Of a stretch of DNA of 64,000 nucleotides, positions 43,198 to 51,396 are shown one piece after another. Source of the stretch: Alphaproteobacteria bacterium (GTDB taxonomy: Bacteria; Pseudomonadota; Alphaproteobacteria; RF32; CAG-239). Positions within the stretch are counted from its first letter, which is position 1; each line of letters starts with the position of its first letter. The notes beneath the pieces were generated by a model that was given only the letters and a program-made list of their open reading frames with translations, did no database searches and was not told the origin of the DNA. A program made the position numbers and the translations under genes. The DNA is taken from the NCBI GenBank assembly GCA_028706255.1, contig JAQWBS010000004.1, positions 54,006 to 118,005 of the forward strand. The letters run 5' to 3'.

Positions 43198-44784
43198 ATG
43201 ATAAAAGCGACACATTACGATGTTTATGTGAACTATGGAGATGGTTGGTCTTTGGAGCAAAGATTTTCCGAATATAACCGTCAGCAAGCTTACCAACTTG
43301 TCAAAGAAAAGGAAGCTGTTAAAGTTCCTGTGAAAGTTGTTTGTGAAGTCTTTGATGAGATTGAAAATAATTATGCCGAAACGGTTGAATATGTGAGCGG
43401 GCTTTCTGTGAAGCAAAAACCTGTTGTTGCTTCCAAAACTGAGTCTTACGACTATAAATCTCACGCTTCAAAAGAAATTGAAAAATATGAAGAAATATCA
43501 GATGCTGATGGTGGTATGAGAGAAAGCATTTTCAAGGCAATCCTTAAAATTTTCTTGATTATTGCCATTGGTATCTTTCTAACAAACCTCTGCGTTTCCC
43601 TATTTTATCCATTAATTGAAGCACTTGTGCCAATAGCTAAAGTCAAAGCTTCAATGTTTTTGATTTTCTTTATTTTATTTATGTTGATTACTATTCCTTT
43701 GCTTTTGAAAAAAGTTCCTTGGGATGTTTTTCAGTTTTCGGAAAAAAGAGTTAAAGCCAGAGAAAAAAACACTGAAAAGCTCATTGCCAATAGAGCTATG
43801 GAAATTTTGTCTGTTTATGATTTGAATACAGAGCAGTTTCCTGTTGCACCAGTCGCAAGAAATGTTAGTTTTGAAGACAAGCAAGAGATTGTTTCCTTTT
43901 TAAGTTATCTCATTTCAAGTGTTGATGCACGTGTTTTGAATGATGCTTTTTTGAAGTTGGGTATGAAATTTGTGCTTTATGGCGCATGTATTGAACTTTC
44001 AAAACATAGGGGGCTTTCGTTTGCTCAGGCGAATGCGTTGCTTTATGAGGTTTTTGGGGTTTTAGACGGAGATGAAATGGTCAACCTTGAGAGCTTTTAT
44101 GAAGCAAAGACAGCTTATAAAGACATTGAAGTTGCTGTTTTTATGGCAGCTGTTGGTTCTTACCTAATGCACGGAATGCTTAATGGAAAAGTGATGAAAG
44201 AGAATTTCCTCAATATTTGTTTTACAAAGTGGGAAAGTTTGAGAAATCCTGAGATAATTACTGAAAGTGAAGACGTTCAGCCAGAAGTAATAGAAGTTTC
44301 TCCTTTCATTGTTAGTATTAAAAGTATGATTAAGTTTGAAGACAATCAGGAAGCTCAAAATGAAGTTGAAAAAGAGGCTTTGACAGAGAGAAGAAATAGT
44401 GTTCGTAGTGCATTGTTCTATTATGCTCATGAATTTGGAGGCGATGATATAAATGAAAAAGATGGGCTTGCTTCTGTGTCTTTCACAAAAGTTGGCTCAG
44501 CTTTGGCATTTATTCTAAATTTGCAACAAAAAATTTTAGAAATTCAGAGCGATGAAAAATATATGGTCTTTTATAACACTTATAATATTGTTGAAAAAGA
44601 TGAAGCCGTTGATTTAGTAACTTATATTCAAGACATTTTTGTTTATAACTTTAATAATGAAGTTATTTTGACGCAAAAAGTTTATGATCAAGCAGATAAA
44701 GATTTGTATAGCTTTGAGGATGTCGGTCCAAAACACTTAGATGCGCTTAACATAGACGTCCCATTGTATAAGCTTAATTACTAG
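43198..44784 (+). CDS. Two-TM membrane protein with cyclase-like C-terminus
   Basis: 528 aa. Soluble N-domain (1-110), two membrane helices at about 115-135 and 150-170, then a long cytosolic part. The last 130 residues follow the class III nucleotide cyclase plan: VSFTKVGSALAFILNLQQKILEIQ, YMVFYNTYNIVEKDEA, EVILTQKVYDQAD and FEDVGPKHLDALNIDVPLYKLNY (matching Gly-Glu-Ile-x-x-Ser and G-x-x-x-L-K-G-x-x-x-x-x-x-Y-x-L). The metal-binding Asp residues and the GDxVN motif are not seen, so any cyclase activity is doubtful. Preceded by a terminator with no obvious promoter. Confidence 0.65.
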   Translation: MIKATHYDVYVNYGDGWSLEQRFSEYNRQQAYQLVKEKEAVKVPVKVVCEVFDEIENNYAETVEYVSGLSVKQKPVVASKTESYDYKSHASKEIEKYEEISDADGGMRESIFKAILKIFLIIAIGIFLTNLCVSLFYPLIEALVPIAKVKASMFLIFFILFMLITIPLLLKKVPWDVFQFSEKRVKAREKNTEKLIANRAMEILSVYDLNTEQFPVAPVARNVSFEDKQEIVSFLSYLISSVDARVLNDAFLKLGMKFVLYGACIELSKHRGLSFAQANALLYEVFGVLDGDEMVNLESFYEAKTAYKDIEVAVFMAAVGSYLMHGMLNGKVMKENFLNICFTKWESLRNPEIITESEDVQPEVIEVSPFIVSIKSMIKFEDNQEAQNEVEKEALTERRNSVRSALFYYAHEFGGDDINEKDGLASVSFTKVGSALAFILNLQQKILEIQSDEKYMVFYNTYNIVEKDEAVDLVTYIQDIFVYNFNNEVILTQKVYDQADKDLYSFEDVGPKHLDALNIDVPLYKLNY

Positions 44785-44837
44785 TTGAGAGTTTTATTTT
44801 GTCGTGTTATAATTAAGTGTTTTTTAGGAGAAAAAAG

Positions 44838-45608
44838 ATGGCGACAACAACAATAGGCGGATCAAGTAATTTGAGTAGTAGTGGCACCAGAGTATGGGAA
44901 AAGACCGTTACGGATGCAAATGATGTTGATGAAATTTTTTCAAATGCGCGTGACATTGGTTATACCAGATTAAACCAATATCGCACTACGGTTGTTGGTC
45001 AGCTCTCAAGATATGATTCTTCAGATTTATTCAAAATTCAAGTTCAGTCTAATGGTAAATTTGCTTTGTCATTAAGAAGTGTTGATGATGACACTTCAAC
45101 AGACAGTTTGACAGAAGGAGATACTTCTTCTGATAGTGACAAATTACTTAATATGACTGCTTCTGGACTTCGTGTTCAGGTTTATACGCTCAAGTCTAAT
45201 GGGCAGGAAACCCTTGTAGCAGATAGTGGTGCAACAGAAGGTAGTAAGAAATATGAGACTCTTGAGGATATGCTCACAGGTGAATATAAGGCCAAGAAAG
45301 GTGATTATTATATCAAGGTTTCACGTAGTGATGAGGTTTCCTCAAACAAAGAAGTGCCATATGCTTTGCAAGTTAAACAAGGGGATGCAAAACACGATTA
45401 TATTGTGACTGAAACTGCTTCAGAAGACACCACAAATCATAAATATACAAAGACTCCATCCGTTTCTTCATATTCCTCTTCTCTCTCAACGGTTTCTGCG
45501 GCGAGTGCCTTGCAGATTTTAGCTTCTTCGAATCAGGGCGCTGCAGATATGTTATCTGTGGGCTATCTTAATATGGCGGAGATTTATGCTAAAAATAGCG
45601 GTAAGTAA
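44838..45608 (+). CDS. PPC-like beta-sandwich protein
   Basis: 256 aa from the ATG at 44838 (GGAG precedes; the track start at 44817 is upstream of it). No signal peptide, Ser/Thr/Asp-rich, no Cys. Residues 40-190 fit the pre-peptidase C-terminal (PPC) pattern: YDSSDLFKIQVQSNGKFALSL, LRVQVYTLKSNGQETLVADS, LEDMLTGEYKAKKGDYYIKVSRSD, VPYALQVKQGD. Such domains are common in secreted proteins; the absence of an N-terminal signal would suggest type I or flagellar-type export if it is secreted. A strong terminator follows. The call is tentative. Confidence 0.65.
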   Translation: MATTTIGGSSNLSSSGTRVWEKTVTDANDVDEIFSNARDIGYTRLNQYRTTVVGQLSRYDSSDLFKIQVQSNGKFALSLRSVDDDTSTDSLTEGDTSSDSDKLLNMTASGLRVQVYTLKSNGQETLVADSGATEGSKKYETLEDMLTGEYKAKKGDYYIKVSRSDEVSSNKEVPYALQVKQGDAKHDYIVTETASEDTTNHKYTKTPSVSSYSSSLSTVSAASALQILASSNQGAADMLSVGYLNMAEIYAKNSGK

Positions 45609-45625
45609 GTTTTTATAAAGATTAT

Positions 45626-45658
45626 CAAAAAAAACCTCCGAATTTTGGAGGTTTTTTT
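45626..45658. terminator. Bidirectional terminator at 45.6 kb
   Basis: AAAACCTCC/GGAGGTTTT hairpin with an A8 run on one side and T7 on the other, between the converging 44838 gene and the surface-protein gene. Confidence 0.88.
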
Positions 45659-45677
45659 GTTGTGTATGAGACAGGAA

Positions 45678-47205
45678 TCAGCAACCATATTCACCTGAAG
45701 AAATTTCAGGTCGAGGAGTGATATACGTTTTTCCATAACTACCACTACAAAACTTTGCATCACCACTTAATGTTAAGGTTCCATTGATGTTAGCAGTTCC
45801 ATTAATTTTCACATTGTCTTTAATTGAAACTGTCCAGCCATAACTAGAACCATAATCATTTATTATTGCATCACCAGAGATAGTTGCATTGCAATAAAGA
45901 TATACGCTTGAATAAACTTTTGCATTGCCTGCGATAAGGACGCCACCAGCTCCAGAAACATATCCAACACAACCAGAAGAGTCACCGCTTGTATAAGCTC
46001 CTGCCACGAGGGCATGTCCAGTGATTCTTCCGGTTGAGAGTTGTCCTGCTCTAACGGTAGCATATTCACTCACTGTTGTATTAGAGATATAAGCTGAACC
46101 ATAAATTTTAGCATAGTCATATATTGCTGCTTGGTCTAAGGTTGTTTTGCCATAAACTTCAGCATTTCCCATTATCTTTGATGTTCCTCTAATGATGGTG
46201 TTTCCATAGATTTTTGCATTTTGATAAATATAAGCACTTCCTCTCACTAAGGCACTTTCATATACTTTGGCGTTCCCAAAAACTTTGGCAGTGTCTGCAA
46301 TCCAAGAATTATCTGTTTGAGAAAGGTTAGCTTCCGTTTTAACGTAGCCACCTAAATCTCCTTTTTTAACTTCTATATTACATCTATCATCACCACTTAT
46401 CGTGCAAGCAGGGTGGGCTTGGGTTGTAAAATCTTTAAGAGCCTTAATTCGATAAAGTTTTTCTCCCGCAAAATTAATACTTTCAGAGGTCAAAACATAT
46501 TTTCTATCAGCTGTGCAGGTTGTGCAAGCTTCATCAACTTTCCAATAATCTGCAATTCCGCCATAAGTTGCTGCACAAGAAGCAGGAGAAAGCGAACAAC
46601 TAGGCTTACAACTATCATATTTAGTTCCAGTGCTGTCTGTGCAAGAAGTTGCTCCTGTTGCGCCACCATTGTCACATTTGATGAAAGTTGACTTACATTT
46701 ACAAGTTTGATATTTCCCATCGCAACTTGTTCCAACGCCTTCTAAATTCCCTGTACAAGTTTTAGAATAGTCTGAAGGGCAAGCGCAAGTTTCATATTTG
46801 TCGTTACAAGAAATGCCACTTAACGTTTTAGGAAAAGGGCAGTTTTCAGGGTCGTATTGATATTTTTCTTCGCAGTCGCATTTTTCGTAATATGTATTTT
46901 CGCAAACCTTTCCACCAATGACTTTTCCTGTTTCAGAACAATTTTCTGTGGTATAAGGATAAAGAGAGCGATTACAATTACAAAATTTATAAAAATTTCC
47001 ATTTGGACATTTTTGTGAAAGGGATTTTCCCTCACTACAATTTGAGCTGTTATAGGTATATCCCATAATTTGACAAGGTTTATTACTGCGTCCATCACTG
47101 TTTGAATCTGGTTTAGTGATGAAATAAACGCCAGCGAAGGCATTATTAGTTAATATGAAGCTTGAATAAAAAAGCTCCCCAAAAGATGAAATATGACTTC
47201 TTCAT
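45678..47205 (-). pseudogene. Cys-rich repeat/beta-helix surface protein, frameshifted in the signal peptide
   Basis: The track shows only 45678..47066 (462 aa). Upstream, an ATG at 47205 with AAGGAG (47213-47218) begins MKKSYFIFWGAF, but the frame closes after 19 codons. Removing one T from the T6 run (plus A6 at 47168-47173) joins it to SSFILTNNAFA, GVYFITKPDS and the main frame, giving a good signal peptide and a 509-aa product. The mature protein has five to six Cys-rich repeats of the type YxxCxC...NCxxxxxxxGxxC (to about residue 200), then a right- or left-handed beta-helix built of short repeats (AKVYGNA-like; AKIYGNTIIRGTSKIMGNAEVYG). Predicted exported; role unknown. Could be phase-variable rather than dead. 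Confidence 0.75.
47168..47173 (-). repeat. T6 homopolymer at the frameshift
   Basis: Six A's on the plus strand (T6 on the coding strand) lie within the signal-peptide codons; one fewer base restores the frame. Confidence 0.6.
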
Positions 47206-47366
47206 GGCACGACTCCTTATAGTTGTAAGAAAAAATCTCCTTATACAACCAATGATAATTCTTTTTTTTTTTTTGCAAGAGAAAATGAGTCGCGAAATTA
47301 TGAAACTTTTGTTGCAACGCTTGTGAATGAGAAAGAAGAAAAGAAAATAAACAAGGTTTTGCTTTC

Positions 47367-47406
47367 TGTCATCTCGACTGAGCGTAGCGAATGGAGAGAT
47401 ATTGTT
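47367..47406 (+). repeat. Dispersed repeat R1, copy 1 (TGTCATCTCGACTGAGC...)
   Basis: Begins TGTCATCTCGACTGAGCGTA and ends GGAGAGATATTG. A second copy with one small change lies at 63913-63951. Confidence 0.85.
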
Positions 47407-47423
47407 TTATTCGTTTATTCTTT

Positions 47424-47456
47424 GATTGGATTGCCACGCTCCGCTTGCAATGACAA
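47424..47456. repeat. Palindromic repeat R2
   Basis: A hairpin of the form GGATTGCCACGC...GCTTGCAATGACA; on the other strand it starts TGTCATTGCAAGC. One copy found in the window. Confidence 0.6.
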
Positions 47457-47592
47457 CTGGGGTTGAGGACGTCCTCATACCTCACAATGATACAGTGGTG
47501 GGAGTGACAGAGGGAGGGTAATTTCGTTCGCAATGGCATTTTTATCTGTCATATTTAGGGGTAAGTTGTCATATTCTATCTATTTTTTTTTT

Positions 47593-47622
47593 TGTCATAT
47601 TCGGGCTTGACCCGAATATCCA
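47593..47622. repeat. TGTCAT-family palindromic repeat R3
   Basis: TGTCATATTCGGGCTTGACCCGAATATCCAC: a 10-bp stem ATTCGGG/CCCGAAT around CTTGA, ending ATCCACCTTG. Same outer ends as R4, different stem. Confidence 0.75.
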
Positions 47623-47642
47623 CCTTGCTCTTACCTCAGTCC

Positions 47643-47674
47643 AAAGTGGATTCCCAATCAAGTTGGGAATGACA
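47643..47674. repeat. TGTCAT-family palindromic repeat R4
   Basis: Reverse orientation relative to R3: GTGGATTCCCAATC then GTTGGGAATGACA. Identical core to 1021-1050. Confidence 0.8.
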
Positions 47675-47701
47675 ATGAGGGGCATAAGAATAAAATATGA
47701 C

Positions 47702-47732
47702 AAAACCCACTAGTGTTTATACTAGTGGGTTT
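47702..47732 (-). terminator. thyA terminator
   Basis: A 12-bp stem AAACCCACTAGT/ACTAGTGGGTTT follows thyA on the minus strand, then TTTTG. Confidence 0.8.
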
Positions 47733-47750
47733 ATTAGAATGTGAGATTGA

Positions 47751-48536
47751 TTAAACGGCAACTTGCCCTTTAATTGCCGCATGGCATTGATAATTAACCA
47801 ATTCAAAGTCTTCAAATTTGAAATCTTCAATGTTTTTAACATTTGGATTAATTTTCATTGTCGGAAGCGGCAGTGGCTCACGAGAAAGTTGTTCTCGAAC
47901 TTGTTGGAAGTGGTTGCTATAAACATGCGTATCACCTAATGTGTGGACAAACTCACCTAATTCAAGTCCACAAACTTGAGCAAGCATCATGGTTAAAAGG
48001 GCATATGAGGCAATATTGAATGGAACGCCCAAGAACGTATCGCAACTTCTTTGATAAAGCATGCAAGAAAGTTTGTTGTTTGCAACGTAAAATTGGAACA
48101 TCATATGACATGGTGGGAGCTTCATTTCTGAAATTTTGCCAACGTTCCATGCTGAAACAATCATTCTACGGTCGTTTGGGTTGTTTTTAAGCTTATCAAT
48201 AACATAAGCAAGTTGGTCAATGCCTTCGCCATTCCAGTTTCGCCATTGAGAACCATAAACAGGGCCTAAGTCACCATTTTCATCTGCCCATTCGTCCCAA
48301 ATGCTCACGCCATTGTCTTTGAGATATTTAATGTTTGTTTCACCTTTGATAAACCAAAGAAGTTCATGGATAATACTTCTAAGATGAAGCTTTTTCGTTG
48401 TGACCATTGGAAAGCCTTTGCTTAAATCAAAACGCATTTGACGACCAAAAACAGAGCGTGTGCCAACACCAGTTCTATCCATTTTATCAACACCATTTTC
48501 CATAATGTCTTCTAAAAGGTCTAAATATTGTTTCAT
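47751..48536 (-). CDS. thyA: Thymidylate synthase
   Basis: 261 aa, folate-dependent dUMP methylation to dTMP, giving dihydrofolate. [38 protein letters not shown]; catalytic Cys in [40 protein letters not shown] and the C-terminal AVKGQVAV-like ending AIKGQVAV all match ThyA. Its ATG overlaps the folA stop by 4 bp, and folA recycles the dihydrofolate that ThyA makes. Confidence 0.98.
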   Translation of the reverse strand: MKQYLDLLEDIMENGVDKMDRTGVGTRSVFGRQMRFDLSKGFPMVTTKKLHLRSIIHELLWFIKGETNIKYLKDNGVSIWDEWADENGDLGPVYGSQWRNWNGEGIDQLAYVIDKLKNNPNDRRMIVSAWNVGKISEMKLPPCHMMFQFYVANNKLSCMLYQRSCDTFLGVPFNIASYALLTMMLAQVCGLELGEFVHTLGDTHVYSNHFQQVREQLSREPLPLPTMKINPNVKNIEDFKFEDFELVNYQCHAAIKGQVAV

Positions 48537-49114
48537 TCTTCCATTCCTTCTTCAATTGCTTGGATTATCTTTTTTAAGACAGATTGCTCAACGAAAGCGC
48601 TTCGTTTAATATAAATTGCGGTTGAAATATTGTCTTGCACATAGTCTTTTGAAACTTTGATATATTTTTTGTTCACCGCATCAACAGAATCGGTGATATG
48701 CACTTTGTGCCCTTTCAAACTTGGGTCAAGGTCGCCCAAAAACACACTTTCGACAACAATTTCTGGATTAAGTTTGTGGCTTGGGTGGGTCATAAACAAC
48801 TTATAAATGCTTGCCCCGCCACAGATATAGACGTCTTCTTGAAATTCTTTGAAGAAATTTACATCATTAATTACGAAATGATTTTCCTTGTCGGAAACTT
48901 CATATTCAGGGTTAAATGTTAGAACAAAAATTTTGCGGTTAGGCAAAGTGCGGTTAGGGAAACTTTCATAAGTCGTTTCACCGGCTAAAATGTTTTGTCC
49001 TTGGGTGATTCGTTTGAATCTTTTGAAGTCAGAGGAAACATGCCAAGGGATTTGAGGTCCGATTCCGATGACATTATCATCTTTGTGTCTGCACCAAACG
49101 GCAATTTTAGTCAT
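48533..49114 (-). CDS. folA: Dihydrofolate reductase
   Basis: 193 aa from the ATG at 49114 (the track's ten extra codons are not needed). [37 protein letters not shown]: the Trp-His-x-x-x-Asp region keeps the catalytic Asp; [12 protein letters not shown] and [15 protein letters not shown] (NADPH binding) follow. Slightly longer than the common 160 residues, with an extra C-terminal helix ([20 protein letters not shown]). Co-transcribed with thyA. RBS weak (AAGAAG). Confidence 0.93.
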   Translation of the reverse strand: MTKIAVWCRHKDDNVIGIGPQIPWHVSSDFKRFKRITQGQNILAGETTYESFPNRTLPNRKIFVLTFNPEYEVSDKENHFVINDVNFFKEFQEDVYICGGASIYKLFMTHPSHKLNPEIVVESVFLGDLDPSLKGHKVHITDSVDAVNKKYIKVSKDYVQDNISTAIYIKRSAFVEQSVLKKIIQAIEEGMEE

Positions 49115-49175
49115 AATTTTAATCTTCTTTGCATAATTTAACAAACTTTATACAAGATATAATAAAAAAACCCAC

Positions 49176-49203
49176 TTGAAAATAAATACTTTAAAGTTAT
49201 ACT
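49176..49203 (+). promoter_or_regulatory. tmRNA promoter
   Basis: TTGAAA (49176-49181), 16-bp spacer, TATACT (49198-49203). Confidence 0.7.
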
Positions 49204-49208
49204 AAGGC

Positions 49209-49629
49209 TGTCGAGAAATCGACTATGACGCTAAACGTGATACGAAATAGGCAAAATGGACCTGGGGGCGGTACCCAGCACCTCCACCAATTTTGAATTT
49301 GCTTTAAGGTCTACTTCTTGTGAATTTTTCATTCATTGACTAAGTGTCAATATCATTCAAAATTCACTTCGTATTAGACTCTTAAATCTAATTCACTATG
49401 AAATCCATCTTATGGGGGTGAAATAGGCTAGACATGTGTAGTAAAGGTAAAGCTTGTGTTCGGTGAGAGACCACCGTTATCGGTTCAAATTTAAATGAAT
49501 GCAAACGATAATTTTGCACCAGTTGCAGTGGCAGCGTAAGCAGCTAATGTAGCGAACTTAAATCCTTAGCCGCTTGGTTGTGGTTAAGTGGGGGGGGGTC
49601 ACCTAGCAACAGAACGACCCATTTTTTTT
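49209..49629 (+). ncRNA. ssrA: tmRNA, circularly permuted two-piece type
   Basis: The acceptor piece comes first and ends GCACCTCCACCA (49278-49289), with the T arm CCTGGGGGCGGTACCCAGC before it. An AT-rich intervening segment follows, then the coding piece starts GGGGGTGAAATAGG (49414). GGGGGTG pairs with CACCTCC to form the tRNA-Ala-like acceptor stem, so the ends are joined only after processing. The tag frame at 49501 reads ANDNFAPVAVAA, then TAA (49537-49539). A terminal hairpin GGGTC...GACCC with T8 ends the gene. tmRNA rescues stalled ribosomes and tags nascent chains for ClpXP. Confidence 0.95.
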
Positions 49630-49653
49630 ATTCTATGAGTTATGAGAGAAAGA

Positions 49654-50148
49654 ATGTCCGATTTTATTAGTCAAATTGATTATGACGCGCTCATTAGTCG
49701 TGCCCTTAAAAATGTTTTGAAAGATGCTTTGAAAATTGTTGAAAGACAAGGTCTTCCAGGGGAACATCATTTTTATATTAGTTTCCGAACAGATCACCCA
49801 AAAACGGAAGTTCCTGCCATCGTCAAGAGTCAATATCCAAAAGAAATGACAATTGTTTTGCAACATTACTTTAAAGACTTACATGTTGAAGAAGACAAAT
49901 TTTCTATTCAACTGAGCTTTGGTTCTGTGCCATATGACTTGGTGATTCCTTTTGAAGCAATCACCCGCTTTCAAGATCCTTCAACCAATTTTGCCCTTGT
50001 TTTCCCTGAAGCGGAAGACGAAGAAGATGATTTGATTGATGACACAGAGGATATGGGTTTGCTTTCCGAAGCACCTAAAAAAGTTTCCAATGAAGGACAT
50101 GGTGCGGTTGTTGTTTCGCTTGATGAGTTCAAAAAAAGAAGAAAATAG
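49654..50148 (+). CDS. sspB: SspB-like ClpXP adaptor
   Basis: 164 aa. Matches alphaproteobacterial SspB: DYDALISRALKNVLKDALKIVERQGLPGEHHFYISFRTDHP, then YPKEMTIVLQHYFKDLHVEEDKFSIQLSFGSVPYDLVIPFEAITRFQDPSTNFAL. The acidic tail (PEAEDEEDDLIDD) leads to a short C-terminal segment (AVVVSLDEFKKRRK), in SspB the ClpX-binding XB peptide. Starts at 49654 (ATG 49642 also possible). Directly after tmRNA, whose tag this protein family delivers to ClpXP. Confidence 0.88.
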   Translation: MSDFISQIDYDALISRALKNVLKDALKIVERQGLPGEHHFYISFRTDHPKTEVPAIVKSQYPKEMTIVLQHYFKDLHVEEDKFSIQLSFGSVPYDLVIPFEAITRFQDPSTNFALVFPEAEDEEDDLIDDTEDMGLLSEAPKKVSNEGHGAVVVSLDEFKKRRK

Positions 50149-50358
50149 ATGGCAAAAAAATCTGTTGTCATTGCCGGACGTCATGAAACAAGCATTTCTC
50201 TTGAAGATGCTTTTTATGCAGAACTTGTCGCCATTGCGAACAAAAAAAACTTAAGTATCAATCAACTGGTTACAAAAATTGATGAGGAAAGAGAAGTTGA
50301 AAATCTTTCTTCTGCAATCAGGCTTTATATTTTAAACTATCTGAAAGAGGAGAAATGA
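50149..50358 (+). CDS. Ribbon-helix-helix protein (RHH_4-like)
   Basis: 69 aa. Starts at the base after the sspB stop (TAG-ATG). SVVIAGRHETSISLEDAFYAELVAIANKKNLSINQLVTKIDEERE fits the Arc-like ribbon-helix-helix fold; the stretch 'RHETSISLEDAFYAEL' is typical of a small alphaproteobacterial family found near sspB. Probably a DNA-binding regulator or partner; target unknown. Confidence 0.78.
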   Translation: MAKKSVVIAGRHETSISLEDAFYAELVAIANKKNLSINQLVTKIDEEREVENLSSAIRLYILNYLKEEK

Positions 50359-50359
50359 A

Positions 50360-51358
50360 ATGTCTGTCTTCCCTAAAAAGCTCAAAAAAGGTTCACATAT
50401 TCGAGTGATTGCCCCTTCAAGAAGCTTCAAATTGATTAGTGAAGAAACCAGAGAGATTGCTTTGCAACGTTTTGCAGAAATGGGTATAACCGTTTCTTAT
50501 TCAAAAAATGCTGATGAAATGAATGGCTTTATGTCTTCTTCAATCGAATCCAGAATTTCAGATTTGCATGAAGCATTTGCTGACCCTTCTGTTGATGCGA
50601 TTTTGACAGCCATTGGCGGGTTTAATTCAAACGCGCTTTTAGACTCAATTGATTATGAGCTTATCAAAAAAAATCCAAAAATTTTATGTGGTTTTTCAGA
50701 TATCACTGCACTTTGCAACGCTATTCATGCTAAAACAGGTTTAGTCACTTATTCAGGAACACACTTTTCAAGTTTCGGAATGTTGAAAGGCTTTGACTAT
50801 TCTTTGGAATATTTCAAAAAATGTTTTTTCTCAGAGGATTCATATGAAGTTGTTGCTTCCAAGGAATGGAGCGATGAAGCATGGTTTATGGAACAAAATA
50901 AAAGAACGTTCATTGAAAATGAAGGACATTGGCTGTTAAATGAGGGCAAAGAAACGCTTGTTGAAGGCACAATTATTGGCGGAAATCTTTGCACCTTCAA
51001 TCTCTTGCAAGGAACGGATTATATGGCAAACCTTGAAGGGAATATTTTGTTTATTGAAGATAATTTTATGACTAAAATGGACTTGCTAGAGTTCGACCGA
51101 AACTTAACTTCTTTACTTCAACAAAAAACTTTGCAGAACTTACAAGCTGTTGTGATTGGTCGTTTTCAAAAAGGCTCAGAAGTGACACAAACAAAGCTTC
51201 AAGAGGTTATCAAAGCTAAAAAGAAATTGCAAAATTTGACAGTAATTGCCAATGTAGATTTTGGACATACGACGCCAATCATCACTTTCCCAATTGGTGG
51301 TAAAGCAAAACTTGAAAAGAAAAATGGAAGTTATCATCTGTTCGTGATAGCACATTAA
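50360..51358 (+). CDS. LD-carboxypeptidase, peptidase S66 family
   Basis: 332 aa, cytosolic serine hydrolase. N-domain KKLKKGSHIRVIAPSRSF; nucleophile in GFSDITALCNAI (Ser); EGTIIGGNLCTFNLLQGTDYM; IEDNFMTKMDLLEFDRNL holds the Glu; FGHTTPIITFPIGG holds the His. Family members are LdcA (cleaves the L,D bond of murein tetrapeptides) and MccF (microcin C7 immunity); the longer middle loop with W/SDEAWFME and length near 330 fit the MccF-like branch better. Start is 2 nt after the RHH gene stop. Confidence 0.88.
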   Translation: MSVFPKKLKKGSHIRVIAPSRSFKLISEETREIALQRFAEMGITVSYSKNADEMNGFMSSSIESRISDLHEAFADPSVDAILTAIGGFNSNALLDSIDYELIKKNPKILCGFSDITALCNAIHAKTGLVTYSGTHFSSFGMLKGFDYSLEYFKKCFFSEDSYEVVASKEWSDEAWFMEQNKRTFIENEGHWLLNEGKETLVEGTIIGGNLCTFNLLQGTDYMANLEGNILFIEDNFMTKMDLLEFDRNLTSLLQQKTLQNLQAVVIGRFQKGSEVTQTKLQEVIKAKKKLQNLTVIANVDFGHTTPIITFPIGGKAKLEKKNGSYHLFVIAH

Positions 51359-51364
51359 GAAAGC

Positions 51365-51394
51365 AAAAGCCTCTCAATTGAGAGGCTTTTTTTT
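51365..51394. terminator. Bidirectional terminator at 51.4 kb
   Basis: AAAAGCCTCTC/GAGAGGCTTTT perfect inverted repeat with an AATT centre, between two converging genes. Confidence 0.9.
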
Positions 51395-51396
51395 GA

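Larger units (their letters stand above)
47206..47701. other. Gene-free region with a cluster of palindromic repeats
   Basis: No coding frame. It holds a poly-T run at 47262-47276 and at least four hairpin repeats (47367-47406, 47424-47456, 47593-47622, 47643-47674), listed separately below, all sharing TGTCAT at one end. Confidence 0.8.

Noticed and set aside
47262-47276. Poly-T run as a phase-variation tract for the surface protein
   Set aside because: It lies in the intergenic leader, outside the frame; it could affect a promoter but I see no -35/-10 pair spanning it.
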